Part shown: piece after piece, positions 10,895-20,111 of the stretch
Layout of the letters: each line of letters begins with the position of its first letter
Position numbering within the stretch: position 1 is the stretch's first letter
NCBI RefSeq assembly: GCF_003240565.2
Contig: NZ_CP117255.1
Span: 496,001-560,000, forward strand
DNA from: Rhizobium tumorigenes
Lineage (GTDB): Bacteria; Pseudomonadota; Alphaproteobacteria; Rhizobiales; Rhizobiaceae
DNA length: 64,000 nucleotides
Reading direction: 5' to 3'
The notes under the pieces: model-generated
Databases searched by the model: none
Seen by the model: the letters and a program-made list of their open reading frames with translations, nothing else
What the model was told of the DNA's origin: nothing
Position numbers and translations under genes: made by a program

Positions 10895-10926
10895 AAGCCT
10901 GCCGCGCCAAAGCGTGGCGGGCTTTT
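10895..10926 (+). terminator. Intrinsic terminator after csbD
   Basis: AAGCCTGCCGCGC pairs with GCGTGGCGGGCTT (two G-T wobble positions) around a short loop and is followed by TTTT. Location 20 bases past the csbD stop supports a terminator. The next gene begins 36 bases later. Confidence 0.7.
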
Positions 10927-10961
10927 CGATATTTAGACCGTCGTCGAAAAGGACCGGGCCC

Positions 10962-12047
10962 ATGCGATTGTTTGACTGCGATTCCTGTGGACAGTCGGTG
11001 CATTTCGACAACCGCCAGTGCGTCCGCTGCGGCCACCGCCTGGGTTTCGTTCCAGACCGGCTGAAGATGTATGCCCTGGAACCCGACCAGGAGCCGCACT
11101 GGCACATCGTTTCGGAACCGGCTCGATCGCTGCGCTTTTGCTCGAATGCCGCTTTGGACCTCTGCAACTGGATGGTCGATTCGGACGATCCGCAAGGCTA
11201 CTGCGCGGCCTGCCGCCATAACAGGCTGGTGCCGAATACCGGGACATCCGAGGGTGTGGACCGCTGGCGTCGCATCGGCCAGGCACAGCGCCATCTGTTT
11301 TATTCCCTGTTGCGCCTCGAACTGCCGCACCCCGATCGCAACGAAGATCCGCAGGGCGGGCTGGTGTTCGATTTCCTCGAGGACAAGATCAACAGCGCCG
11401 GCTTCGTCGTGCCCGCCATGACCGGCCACGACGACGGCCTGATTGCCATCCGTGCCGCCGAGGCGGACGACGTGACGCGCGAAATGGCGCGCATGTCGAT
11501 GCATGAGCCATATCGAACTCTGCTCGGACATTTCCGCCACGAGACCGGTCATTTCATCTGGAACAAGCTTGTCCGCGACGTCAATAATTTCGATGGCTTC
11601 CGCGAGGTGTTCGGCGACGAGCGCGAGGACTACGGCGCAGCGCTGCAGCGTCATTACGAGAACGGAGTCCGTCCGGACTGGCAACGGAGTTTCATCAGCG
11701 CCTATGCCAGCTCCCACCCCTGGGAAGATTTCGCCGAGTGTTTCGCGCACTACCTCCACATCGTCGATACGCTGGAGACAGCCCGTGCCTTCGGCATCGC
11801 GGTCGATCCACGCGGTCATGAGGAGATGGCGTCGGAAGTGGATTTCAATCCCTACAGGGCGCACGATGCCGAGCAGCTTGTATCCGCCTGGGTGCCGCTC
11901 AGTGTTGCCGTCAACAGCATCCAGCGCAGCATGGGGCAGCCGGACTCGTACCCGTTTGTCCTCTCCCCGCCGGTCGTGAGAAAACTCGATTACGTGCTGC
12001 GGCTCATCCGTGACGCAGCTGCAGGTCAGACACTGCAGGCGGCCTGA
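10962..12047 (+). CDS. Putative zinc-binding metallopeptidase with zinc ribbon
   Basis: A 361-residue protein. The N-terminus has an eight-residue-spaced zinc ribbon (CDSCGQ and CVRCGHRLGF, residues about 5-28) and a further CxxC (YCAACRHNR). The middle holds the metallopeptidase motif HFRHETGHFIW (HExxH) with a downstream acidic segment EDFAECFAHYLHIVDT. This matches the family annotated as zinc-ribbon plus putative zinc-binding peptidase, common in Rhizobiales. Substrate is unknown and no signal peptide is seen, so it is likely cytoplasmic. Confidence 0.85.
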   Translation: MRLFDCDSCGQSVHFDNRQCVRCGHRLGFVPDRLKMYALEPDQEPHWHIVSEPARSLRFCSNAALDLCNWMVDSDDPQGYCAACRHNRLVPNTGTSEGVDRWRRIGQAQRHLFYSLLRLELPHPDRNEDPQGGLVFDFLEDKINSAGFVVPAMTGHDDGLIAIRAAEADDVTREMARMSMHEPYRTLLGHFRHETGHFIWNKLVRDVNNFDGFREVFGDEREDYGAALQRHYENGVRPDWQRSFISAYASSHPWEDFAECFAHYLHIVDTLETARAFGIAVDPRGHEEMASEVDFNPYRAHDAEQLVSAWVPLSVAVNSIQRSMGQPDSYPFVLSPPVVRKLDYVLRLIRDAAAGQTLQAA

Positions 12048-12076
12048 CCAGCCAGAGCGAGGAGGCGAGGCGTGCC

Positions 12077-14989
12077 TCAGGCGCGCCTTGTCAGCGGAAA
12101 GCGTTCCTTCAGCAATCGCAGCACCGATTCAGAGCCCATCGGCGGTCCGAACAGGAAGCTCTGGCCATAGGTGCAGCCCATCTTGGCGAGTTCCAGAGCA
12201 TCTTCCTCGGTCTCGATACCCTCAGCGACGACTTTCATCCCAAGTTCGCGCGCCATCGAGATGACGGAGCGCAGCAGCACGGATTTCTTGTCGCTCTCGT
12301 CGCGCACCAGCCCCTTGTCAAGCTTGATCGTGTCGAAGGGGAAGCGGGTCAGGTAGGAGAGCGACGAATAGCCGGTCCCGAAATCGTCGAGCGCGAGGCC
12401 AAGGCCTGCTTCACGCAACTTCGCCAGCACGAGGCGCGCCTGTTCCGGATTTTCCATGACCATGGTTTCCGTCAGCTCGAGCTTGATGCGGGCCGGATCG
12501 CAATGGGTCTTGGCAAGCAGGGCCCGTACGTCGTCATAAAGCTCGTTGTTAAGCAACTGGGCGCTCGACAGGTTCACGGATACGAACAGCGGCAACTCCC
12601 CCGTCTGACGTGTCCAGGCCATCAGGTCGTTTGTCGCCTGCTCCATGGCGAACATGCCGAGCGGGCCGATGATGTCGGTCGCCTCGGCAATCGGAATGAA
12701 TTCGGTCGGAGAAATGTTGCCGCGTTTCGGATGCTCCCAGCGCATCAGCGCCTCGAAGCCGGCGATCTCGGCATCTTCCAGGCGGACGATGGGCTGGTAG
12801 ACCATCGACAACTCCTTGCGCTCGACGGCGCGACGGAGATCGGATTCCAGCTGCAGGCGGTCGGTGCCGAAGTTGCGGAAGGCCGGCAGGAACGGTTCGA
12901 CCTTGTTGCCGCCGGCGCGCTTGGAACGATACATCGCAAGCTCGGCGTCGCTGAGCAATCCGGCAGCGCTTTCCTGCTGGTCGACCCAGGAAGTCAGCCC
13001 GATGGAGGCGGTCAGCACGATTTCGCGATTGGCAAAGTTCAGCGGCACCATGATGGCCTTGCTGACGGCATCGGCGAAATCCGCCACCTTGGTCGGATCG
13101 CGCTCGGACACCAGGATCAGGCCGAACTGGTCGCCGGAAAGCCGTGCCAGCGTATCCTGCGGTTTCAACAGGCGGCGCAGCCGACGCGTCAGGGCGACAA
13201 GGATATTGTCTCCGGCGGCAACGCCCAGCGCGTCGTTGACCATCTTGTACCGGTCGATATCGATGACCATCACCGTCGGCCGCACCAGATCGCCGGCGGG
13301 GGCGAGCGTCAGCACGGCCTGCAATCGGTCGAGGAAAAGCTGGCGGTTCGGCAGCCCGGTGAGGTTGTCGTGCAGCGCGTCGTGCAACAGGCGCTCGATG
13401 GAATTCTTTTGCTCTGTAACATCGACCACGGTGCCGACGCAGCGGATGATTTCACCGTTCGATCCCAGCACCGGCCGGGCGCGGATGGCCAGCCAATGGA
13501 AGTGGCCGTCCTCGGCGCGGATGCGGAACTCGTGGTTCAGCCTGCCACGACGATGTTCCAGCAGCACGTCCAGCGTCGCGCGGAAGCGGTCGCGGTCGTC
13601 GGGGTGCAGGCGTGGCAGCCAGTTGCGCGCCGCGCCATGCATGCTGCCCGGCGAAAGGCCAAGCTTCTGGGAGATGTCGGGAATGGTGACGACCCGGTCG
13701 CGGGCCACGTCCCAGTCCCAGACGGTATCGCCGGAGCCGGTAAGCGCAAGCGATTGCCGCTCCAGATCGGAAAACAGGCCCTGCTGGAAGGCACCGCCGG
13801 CAAAGGCGTGCTGCATGACGGTAAAGCCGATCAGAAGCACGATGAGCACGAGCCCGCCGCCGAGTGCCGGCTGGATTATGTCGTTGTCGAGCTTGCCGGT
13901 GACCGTCAGCCAGGCGCCGAACAGCCAGACGAGAATCAGCGCCCAGGCCGGCACCAGCAGGATCGCCCGGTCGTAGCGGTTGATCCCGAGATAGACGATG
14001 AGCAGGATACCCGCGGTCGCCGTCAGGGCCATCGACAGGCGTGCGATGCCTGCCGCAATCGACGGATCGTAGATGGCGACGCCGAAAAGCAGTGCCAGCC
14101 CCAGTATCCAGGCAAGCGTGACATAGCCGAGATGGGCGTGCCAGCGGTTGAGATTGAGATAGGTGAACAGGAAGATCACCAGGCTCGAGGCCAGCGCCAC
14201 CTCGACGCAGGCCCGCCATATTCGCTGGTCGCCGGACGTGATGCTGATCAGCTTGCCGAGGAAGCCGAAGTCGACGCAGATGTAGCCGAGCACCGCCCAG
14301 GCAAGCGCTGCTGTCGCCGGCAGCATCGATGTGCCCTTGACGACGAACAGGATGGTAAGGAACACCGCCAGCAGGCCGGAAATGCCGAGCACGATGCCGC
14401 GATAGAGCGTGAAGGCGTTGACCGTATCCTTGTAGGCGTTCGGCTCCCAGAGATAGATCTGCGGCAATTCCGGGGACGACAGTTCGGCGACGAAGGTGAT
14501 GACAGCGCCGGGATTGAGTGTGATGCGAAACACGTCCGCCTCGTCGCTCGGCTGCCGGTCAAGCGCAAAACCTTCACTCGGTGTGATAGCGATGATGCGC
14601 TGCGAGCCGAGGTCGGGCCAGAACATCTTTGAATTCACCAGGCGGAAATGCGGAGCGACGATGACGCGCTCCAGCTGTTCTTCCGAGACGTTGGCCAGTG
14701 CGAACACCGCCCAGTCGCCCTGATGACCCGGCGAACTCGAGCGCACCTCGATGCGGCGGCGGATACCGTCGGCACCAGCGGCCGTCGACACCTGGAAGGC
14801 CTCGCCCTGGTTGGCGTAGATCTCGGTTGTTTTCGTCAGGTCGAGCGCCGTGTCGTCGCGCGAGATCTTCACCGGCTCCGCAGCCCGCGCGCCGGTCGCA
14901 AGCATGGCGGTCATCGCAAACAGGGCAACAAGGAACGCGATCAGGGAATGGCGAAGGAAGTGTGGTTGGGAAGGAGTGTCGGCAATCAT
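12077..14989 (-). CDS. 7TM-DISM receptor with PAS, degenerate GGDEF and EAL domains
   Basis: A 970-residue membrane signalling protein. In order: signal helix (residues about 15-37), an extracytoplasmic sensor domain (about 38-185), seven transmembrane segments (about 190-400), PAS/PAC (about 420-535), GGDEF (about 540-700) and EAL (about 715-960). The GGDEF signature reads SGDQF near residue 621, so the cyclase site has lost key residues. The EAL domain keeps EALMRW (near 746), the Asp pair DDFGTGYSS, and ETMVMEN, so c-di-GMP phosphodiesterase activity is likely. Its start overlaps the stop of the GNAT gene by one base, and it is the last gene of the leftward thrC group. Confidence 0.92.
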   Translation of the reverse strand: MIADTPSQPHFLRHSLIAFLVALFAMTAMLATGARAAEPVKISRDDTALDLTKTTEIYANQGEAFQVSTAAGADGIRRRIEVRSSSPGHQGDWAVFALANVSEEQLERVIVAPHFRLVNSKMFWPDLGSQRIIAITPSEGFALDRQPSDEADVFRITLNPGAVITFVAELSSPELPQIYLWEPNAYKDTVNAFTLYRGIVLGISGLLAVFLTILFVVKGTSMLPATAALAWAVLGYICVDFGFLGKLISITSGDQRIWRACVEVALASSLVIFLFTYLNLNRWHAHLGYVTLAWILGLALLFGVAIYDPSIAAGIARLSMALTATAGILLIVYLGINRYDRAILLVPAWALILVWLFGAWLTVTGKLDNDIIQPALGGGLVLIVLLIGFTVMQHAFAGGAFQQGLFSDLERQSLALTGSGDTVWDWDVARDRVVTIPDISQKLGLSPGSMHGAARNWLPRLHPDDRDRFRATLDVLLEHRRGRLNHEFRIRAEDGHFHWLAIRARPVLGSNGEIIRCVGTVVDVTEQKNSIERLLHDALHDNLTGLPNRQLFLDRLQAVLTLAPAGDLVRPTVMVIDIDRYKMVNDALGVAAGDNILVALTRRLRRLLKPQDTLARLSGDQFGLILVSERDPTKVADFADAVSKAIMVPLNFANREIVLTASIGLTSWVDQQESAAGLLSDAELAMYRSKRAGGNKVEPFLPAFRNFGTDRLQLESDLRRAVERKELSMVYQPIVRLEDAEIAGFEALMRWEHPKRGNISPTEFIPIAEATDIIGPLGMFAMEQATNDLMAWTRQTGELPLFVSVNLSSAQLLNNELYDDVRALLAKTHCDPARIKLELTETMVMENPEQARLVLAKLREAGLGLALDDFGTGYSSLSYLTRFPFDTIKLDKGLVRDESDKKSVLLRSVISMARELGMKVVAEGIETEEDALELAKMGCTYGQSFLFGPPMGSESVLRLLKERFPLTRRA

Positions 14990-15600
14990 CAGCGTGTGGT
15001 CTTCCCGAGCGGGTCCGTGTCTGTGGCCAAGCGAGAAAACATCACGTGATCACGCCATTGCCCGTTGATTTTCAAGTAGCCGCGCAAATGGCCTTCCCGT
15101 TGGAACCCGGCCTTCTGCAAAAGCCGCACGCTACGCTCATTCTCCGGAATACAGGCTGCCTCGATACGGTGCAACTCCAGCCCGGAAAAGATATAGGGTA
15201 TAACTATCTCAAGTGCGGCGAACATATGGCCTTGGCCGGAATAGCGCTCGCCCATCCAGTATCCGATCATGCAGCTCTGCGCGGCACCGCGCCTGATATA
15301 GCCCACGGTGAGCCCGCCGAGCAGCGTGGAATTGTCGCGCTTGAAGACTAGCAGCGGCACCGCCTGGCCGGAGTTGTACTCCTGCTTGCCCCGCACGACG
15401 CGGGCCCGATAGGCGCCCTCGGTCAGTTCGTCGGTACGCCAGGTCGGTTCCCACGGTTCCAGGAACCGGCGGCTCTCGGCTCTTAGCTTCTGCCACTGGC
15501 TGAAGTCGGAGTTGCGCGGCAAGCGGAGAATATGGTCGGCGCCCTCAAGTTCGATCGTGTCCGGCTGCCGAGACAGAAACCGAAAAACCGACTTTGGCAT
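14989..15600 (-). CDS. GNAT acetyltransferase, RimJ/RimL type
   Basis: A 203-residue N-acetyltransferase of the kind that acetylates N-terminal residues of ribosomal proteins or small amines. Typical segments are the acetyl-CoA region YWMGERYSGQGHMFAALE and the conserved LHRIEAACIPENERSVRLLQKAGFQREGHLR-like end (residues about 140-170), then GQWRDHVMFS. Its stop overlaps the start of the EAL receptor gene. The M16 peptidase gene is 47 bases upstream. Confidence 0.9.
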   Translation of the reverse strand: MPKSVFRFLSRQPDTIELEGADHILRLPRNSDFSQWQKLRAESRRFLEPWEPTWRTDELTEGAYRARVVRGKQEYNSGQAVPLLVFKRDNSTLLGGLTVGYIRRGAAQSCMIGYWMGERYSGQGHMFAALEIVIPYIFSGLELHRIEAACIPENERSVRLLQKAGFQREGHLRGYLKINGQWRDHVMFSRLATDTDPLGKTTR

Positions 15601-15647
15601 TCGTCCATGTCTCCCGGAACTGGATCGCGAGGGGCCTCCGGCTGGGA

Positions 15648-16946
15648 TCAGCCGTTGGCGGCTTTGGATGCCTGGCGTGGGGTGGCCAACGAGGCGATGA
15701 TGTCTTCCATCGGCGCCAGTTCGTCGAGCGGACCGATGGCGGAGAGGGTCGGCACGGCGTCGAAGAACAGCCGGCCGGCGAGATCGGTCAGCCGCTGGAT
15801 GGTGATGCCTTCCAGCCGTTCCATCATCTCTGGATTGGGGATCGGGCGGCCATAGAGCATCATCTGGCGGGCGACCTGTCCGGCTCGTGCGGCAGGACTT
15901 TCCTGACCCATGAGCAGCTGGGCCCGGATCTGGGCGCGGGCGCGGTCGATTTCCTGCTGGTGGATCTTGTCGGCGGATTTGCGCAGTTCATCGACGATCA
16001 CAGGCAGCAGTTCCGGCAGGTTTTCTCCGCCGGTTGCGGCATGGATGCCGAAGATGCCCGTGTCGGAAAAGCCCCAATGGAAGGCATAGACCGAATAGCA
16101 GAGCCCGCGCGTCTCGCGCACTTCCTGGAACAGCCGCGACGACATGCCCCCGCCAAGGATATTGGCAAGGATCTGCGAGCAATAAAAGTCGCGCGCATGG
16201 TAGGCGCGGCCTTCGAAGCCGAGAAGGATCTGCGCATCCATGAGGTCGCGCGTCTCGCGAACGCTGCCGCCGATATAGCGGGCTGTCTCGATAACGGGCG
16301 CTGCCGATGGTGCTGTCGGAAGGCTCGCAAAGCGGGTCTCGACCTGCTTGACGAAGCTGTCATGATCAACGGCGCCGGCTGCCACCACGAACATCCGGTC
16401 GCAGGTGTAATTGCGCCCGAGATAGCCGCGGATCTGCTCCGGCGTGAAGCCGAGCACGGTTTCCGGCGTCCCCAGAATGGCGCGCCCGAGCGTCTGGTCG
16501 CGATAGGCGACTTCCGAGAACTTGTCGAACACGACGTCGTCCGGCATGTCGTTGGCAGCGTTGATTTCCTGCAGGATAACCTGCTTTTCACGCTGCAATT
16601 CGTCCTCGTCGAAGGCCGATTCCGTCAGGATGTCGGCGAGAATATCGACGGCGAGCGGCACGTCTTCTTTCAGCACGCGCGCGTAATAGGATGTCGTTTC
16701 CGTCGATGTCGCGGCATTGACTTCGCCGCCGACATTCTCGATTTCCTCGGCAATTTCGCGTGCCGTGCGGCGAGCCGTGCCCTTGAACGCCATGTGTTCC
16801 AGAAGGTGGGCGATACCGTGTTCGGCTTCGGTCTCGTTACGCGATCCCGACTTGATCCACACACCGAGGGCGACGCTTTCAAGATGCGGCATCAACTCGG
16901 TTACTACCGTCAGCCCGGATTTCAGCCGGGTGCACTCAACTGTCAT
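15648..16946 (-). CDS. M16 family zinc peptidase (processing-peptidase like)
   Basis: A 432-residue single M16 unit similar to mitochondrial processing peptidase beta. The inverted zinc motif HLLEH is visible in GIAHLLEHMAFKGT, with the downstream Glu in ENVGGEVNAATSTE. The C-terminal half keeps the family's Arg-Gly-rich region (GGGMSSRLFQEVRE, then RGLCYSVYAFHW). It is expected to degrade or process small peptides in the cytoplasm. The gene begins 17 bases after thrC, and this pairing is well conserved in rhizobia. Confidence 0.95.
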   Translation of the reverse strand: MTVECTRLKSGLTVVTELMPHLESVALGVWIKSGSRNETEAEHGIAHLLEHMAFKGTARRTAREIAEEIENVGGEVNAATSTETTSYYARVLKEDVPLAVDILADILTESAFDEDELQREKQVILQEINAANDMPDDVVFDKFSEVAYRDQTLGRAILGTPETVLGFTPEQIRGYLGRNYTCDRMFVVAAGAVDHDSFVKQVETRFASLPTAPSAAPVIETARYIGGSVRETRDLMDAQILLGFEGRAYHARDFYCSQILANILGGGMSSRLFQEVRETRGLCYSVYAFHWGFSDTGIFGIHAATGGENLPELLPVIVDELRKSADKIHQQEIDRARAQIRAQLLMGQESPAARAGQVARQMMLYGRPIPNPEMMERLEGITIQRLTDLAGRLFFDAVPTLSAIGPLDELAPMEDIIASLATPRQASKAANG

Positions 16947-16963
16947 ATTAGATCTTTCTGCGC

Positions 16964-18364
16964 TTAACGTCTTGAGGCCTGAACATGGTCACCGATAAAG
17001 CTTTCCACGGCTTTGAGGTCGGGATCCAGGATGTCGAAGCGCTCCTCCCTATGCATCAGATCAGCAAGCCACGTCGGAAGCGCCGGGTCAATACCGGAGG
17101 CTGATTTTACTGCGGCGGGGAATTTGGCGGGGTGGGCGGTGGCCAGCGTCACCATCGGGCTGTTCGGCTTTTCGAATTTACTGGCGACGAAGACGCCGAT
17201 CGCGGTGTGCGGGTCCAGCAGGTAGCCGGTGTCGGCATAGGTCTGGCGGATGGTCTCGGCCACCTGCTTCTCGGTCGCCCGGCCGGCACGGAAATCGCGC
17301 TTGATGAAGCGCATGGCTTCCGGGGCGATGTCGAAACCGCTCGACTGCTTGAGGCTTTCCATGGCGGCCCGTACCCGGGAGGCATCGCGGCCATTGGCCT
17401 CGAAGAGCAGCCGTTCGAAGTTGGACGAGATCTGGATATCCATCGACGGCGAGGTCGTCGCCTTGACGGACCGCATCTCGTAGCGACCGGTCTTCAGCGT
17501 CCGCGCCATGATGTCGTTTTCATTGGTGGCAACCACCAGCCTGTCGATCGGAAGGCCCATCTGCTTGGCGACATAACCGGCAAAGATATCGCCGAAATTT
17601 CCGGTCGGTACGGTGAAGGAGATCTTCCTGTCCGGGCTGCCGAGCGCCACGGCGGTGGTGAAATAGTAGACCACCTGCGCCATGATGCGCGCCCAGTTGA
17701 TCGAGTTGACGCCGGAAAGGCCGACGCCGTCGCGGAACGGCGCGTCGTTGAACATCGCCTTCACGAGGTTCTGGCAATCGTCGAAATTACCGTTGATGGC
17801 CAGCGCGTGAACGTTGGGAGCCGTCGAGGATGTCATCTGCCGCTGCTGCACCGGCGAGACCTTGCCATGCGGGAAGAGGATGAAGATGTCGGTACGATCG
17901 CGACCGGCAAAGGCATCGATGGCCGCGCCGCCGGTGTCGCCCGATGTGGCGCCGACGATGGTGGCGCGCGCCCCGCGCTCGGCCAGCGCATAGTCCATCA
18001 GCCGCGCCAGCAGCTGCATGGCGACGTCCTTGAACGCCAGTGTCGTGCCATGGAAGAGCTCCATGATAAAGCTGTTCGGGCCTGTCTGCACCAGCGGCAC
18101 GATGGCCGGATGGCGGAAGGTGGCATAGGCCTCGTCGATCATGCCACGGAATATCTCTTCCGGAATTTCGCCGTTGGTAAACGGCAGCAGCACGCGGAAG
18201 GCAATTTCCTGGTAGCTCTTGCCGCGAAAGCCCCGGATGTCCTTCTTGCTCAGCTGCGGCCATTCACGCGGAACGTAGAGGCCGCCGTCGCGTGCAAGGC
18301 CTGCCAGCAGTGCATCGCAGAAACCGAGGGCAGGGGCTTCTCCCCGGGTTGAGATATATTCCAA
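16964..18364 (-). CDS. thrC: Threonine synthase
   Basis: PLP enzyme that converts O-phosphohomoserine to threonine, 466 residues. The PLP Lys lies in TTLAFKDVAMQLL, and the phosphate-binding loop is GATSGDTGGAAI. The N-terminus STRGEAPALGF is typical. The start appears to be TTG with AGAGG about nine bases upstream; no ATG fits better. It leads a leftward group of thrC, M16 peptidase, GNAT and the EAL receptor with short gaps. Confidence 0.96.
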   Translation of the reverse strand: MEYISTRGEAPALGFCDALLAGLARDGGLYVPREWPQLSKKDIRGFRGKSYQEIAFRVLLPFTNGEIPEEIFRGMIDEAYATFRHPAIVPLVQTGPNSFIMELFHGTTLAFKDVAMQLLARLMDYALAERGARATIVGATSGDTGGAAIDAFAGRDRTDIFILFPHGKVSPVQQRQMTSSTAPNVHALAINGNFDDCQNLVKAMFNDAPFRDGVGLSGVNSINWARIMAQVVYYFTTAVALGSPDRKISFTVPTGNFGDIFAGYVAKQMGLPIDRLVVATNENDIMARTLKTGRYEMRSVKATTSPSMDIQISSNFERLLFEANGRDASRVRAAMESLKQSSGFDIAPEAMRFIKRDFRAGRATEKQVAETIRQTYADTGYLLDPHTAIGVFVASKFEKPNSPMVTLATAHPAKFPAAVKSASGIDPALPTWLADLMHREERFDILDPDLKAVESFIGDHVQASRR

Positions 18365-18675
18365 GGTCTTTACCTCTGATGTGGACGGTCGGACGGAAGA
18401 TGTGTTGTCTGAAGTCTATGCCGGAAACGGCCCGCAGATGCGCCTTTTTGCGCCAAATCCGCGGCCTGGTTTTCGCAACCGTACGATTGTGCACACCTGC
18501 GTCGAAGCGCGCCGAAAGCCGTTGCAGCGGAGGGATTTCGAAAATTGAACCAAAACGAAGCGTACCCAATCGATTTTTCGAAGCGCCGCTGATATAGACC
18601 ATCGCCAAGTGCGATGAAAGGCCCGCAATTCAACCCGGGCTTGGCAAATTCATATTGTGTACAGGGTGATTTATC
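18365..18675. other. Intergenic region between divergent thrC and lipoprotein genes
   Basis: About 310 bases with no convincing coding sequence. It must hold the promoters for thrC (leftward) and the lipoprotein gene (rightward). I found no clear leader peptide rich in Thr/Ile codons and no recognisable riboswitch. Short open frames here lack start sites with Shine-Dalgarno sequences. Confidence 0.6.
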
Positions 18676-19299
18676 GTGTCAGGCAGAGCTTCGCGTCTAC
18701 TTCTCGCCGTATCGTTGACAGCAGCATTGAGCGGCTGCAGCTCGCTCGGGCTCGGCAGCAAGGACAGTAAGGACCCCGCAACGCAGATCAGCGTCGCGCC
18801 GGAGGGAACGGCATCCGCTACGCCTGCCACCCAGCCAGTGGGGCAGGCCTACGTCGCCGGCAAGTGCCCGCAGATCGTCATCCGCGACGAGGGTGCGATT
18901 TACAAGACCTACGCCAAGGGTGCCAAGGACGATGCATCGCAGCTCGCCTACCAGGCGTCTCTGGTGCAGGGCACACGCCAGTGCACGACCGACGGCACGG
19001 CACTCAACATGACAATTGTCGTCCAGGGCCGCATCGTTGCGGGTCCGATGGGCGGTTCCGGCAGCGTCAACCTGCCGATCAAGGTCTCCGTCATGGATGG
19101 CCAGACCGTGCTCTACAGCGACACGACGAATTACCAGGCCTCGATCCCGGCCGGCGAGGGCGCGGCGCAGTTTCTCTACACCGACAACAAGATCCACGTG
19201 ACCGGCGGCGCTGCCGGCTTCGTCAGCGTCTACGTCAGCTTCGAACAGTCGCCCGCAGCCCCGACCAAGACCGCCCGCACCGTTCGCAAGAGAAAATAA
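18676..19299 (+). CDS. Putative lipoprotein of unknown function
   Basis: A 207-residue protein with a lipoprotein signal: basic start, hydrophobic stretch, and lipobox LSGC at about residues 18-21. After a Ser/Thr/Pro linker comes a domain with two Cys (GKCPQIVIRDEG and TRQCTTDG) and a Gly-rich beta-type C-terminal part, ending in a basic tail (TARTVRKRK). The start is GTG at 18676. Similar proteins are conserved in Rhizobiaceae as hypothetical lipoproteins; I know no function. Confidence 0.8.
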   Translation: MSGRASRLLLAVSLTAALSGCSSLGLGSKDSKDPATQISVAPEGTASATPATQPVGQAYVAGKCPQIVIRDEGAIYKTYAKGAKDDASQLAYQASLVQGTRQCTTDGTALNMTIVVQGRIVAGPMGGSGSVNLPIKVSVMDGQTVLYSDTTNYQASIPAGEGAAQFLYTDNKIHVTGGAAGFVSVYVSFEQSPAAPTKTARTVRKRK

Positions 19300-19345
19300 C
19301 GGCCGCCGCCAGTGCCACAGACACGTAGGTCGTATCCCAATGGAT

Positions 19346-19368
19346 GATGCCCGCACCGAGCGGGCATC
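19346..19368. terminator. 9-bp perfect hairpin downstream of lipoprotein gene
   Basis: GATGCCCGC and GCGGGCATC flank a five-base loop. It lies between the lipoprotein stop and the convergent antitoxin gene stop. No T run follows, so its role as terminator is tentative. Confidence 0.45.
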
Positions 19369-19391
19369 TCGTCAAGGAACCGGTGGATATC

Positions 19392-19694
19392 CTAGCGAAG
19401 GATATCGAGTCCTTTACGCTCAACAAGATCGAGAATCTTGATCGCGGTGCTATTCGGTTTCTTGCTTCCCTGTTCCCATGCGGCAACGGTTATCTTCTTA
19501 ACGTTGATAAAGCTCGCAAATACAGCTTGGCTTGCCTTTGTAGCTGCCCTGATCTTCTTGATTTCATCGGGAGAATAGTCACGCAACGGAGGGAGGCAAA
19601 GCGCGTCGAACTCTCTCATCGTCATGTCGTCCACGAAGCCTGCTTCGTGCATTCGCTCAGCAGACTTATGAACGTTTTTCAGAATCCGGCTCAT
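19392..19694 (-). CDS. HigA/NadS-type helix-turn-helix antitoxin
   Basis: A 100-residue protein with a C-terminal HTH_3-type DNA-binding domain: SQAVFASFINVKKITVAAWEQGSKKP is the expected helix-turn-helix order (residues about 58-83; the key residues are Q, A, N, V, W, E, G). It overlaps the upstream toxin gene by 29 bases. ATG 19694 gives a normal N-terminus; the frame's upstream extension runs inside the toxin gene. It probably neutralises the toxin and represses the pair through the palindrome upstream. Confidence 0.87.
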   Translation of the reverse strand: MSRILKNVHKSAERMHEAGFVDDMTMREFDALCLPPLRDYSPDEIKKIRAATKASQAVFASFINVKKITVAAWEQGSKKPNSTAIKILDLVERKGLDILR

Positions 19695-20061
19695 TGCACT
19701 CAATCTCCAGTATGATGTTCTTTTCAAGCATCTCAACGAGCTTCTTGTCATCCGCGCTCATATAGACATTGCATAGCTTTCGAAGGGCGGCCTTCTCATT
19801 CTTCGTAATGTTATCAGTCTCGTTCTTCGCGAAACCGTGTACAAAAATGAGCCTGTCAGCTTGCCGATGGCCAACGAGAGTTCGATAACCTCCTGACTTG
19901 CCTCGGCCTGGCGCGGCAACCCGTTTCTTTATAAGAAACCCACCGAGGCGGGCATCTACGAGGCCGTCTTCAATCTCTTTGGCCGCCGCGCATAGCATAG
20001 CATCCGTCACGCCATATTCGACGGCCCAGTTGTTAAACTCAACGTCCTTAAAGACTCTCAC
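19666..20061 (-). CDS. RelE/HigB-like toxin (RelE family of type II toxin-antitoxin)
   Basis: A 131-residue basic protein of the RelE-like family often paired with NadS/HigA antitoxins. Recognisable parts are FNNWAVEYGVTDAMLCAAAKE, the central RVAAPGRGKSGGYRTLVGHR, and RLIFVHGFAKNETDNI. Members cleave mRNA at the ribosome; catalytic residues differ between subfamilies, so activity is inferred. The start is GTG. The toxin-first gene order is the HigBA order. A perfect palindrome lies ten bases upstream. Confidence 0.88.
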   Translation of the reverse strand: MRVFKDVEFNNWAVEYGVTDAMLCAAAKEIEDGLVDARLGGFLIKKRVAAPGRGKSGGYRTLVGHRQADRLIFVHGFAKNETDNITKNEKAALRKLCNVYMSADDKKLVEMLEKNIILEIECNEPDSEKRS

Positions 20062-20071
20062 GGGATTTATG

Positions 20072-20086
20072 TATCACTCCGTGATA
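20072..20086. promoter_or_regulatory. Palindromic operator of the HigBA-like pair
   Basis: TATCAC-TCC-GTGATA is a perfect 6-3-6 inverted repeat, ten bases upstream of the toxin GTG. Position and symmetry fit autorepression by the HTH antitoxin. No clear -35/-10 pair was resolved around it. Confidence 0.65.
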
Positions 20087-20111
20087 TAGTCATCAAGGTA
20101 GTGTCGCGATA

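Noticed and set aside
12503..14632. Rightward open frame of 709 codons
   Set aside because: It is exactly antisense to the GGDEF/EAL receptor gene, has Gln/Arg/Asp/His-rich composition typical of mirror frames in GC-rich DNA, and resembles no family.
15594..16967. Rightward open frame of 457 codons
   Set aside because: Antisense to the M16 peptidase gene, whose zinc motif and length are convincing.
17132..18352. Rightward open frame of 406 codons
   Set aside because: Antisense to thrC; no domain and no ribosome-binding site.
18365..18675. Possible threonine attenuator or riboswitch before thrC
   Set aside because: No leader peptide rich in Thr/Ile codons and no terminator/antiterminator pair could be seen.
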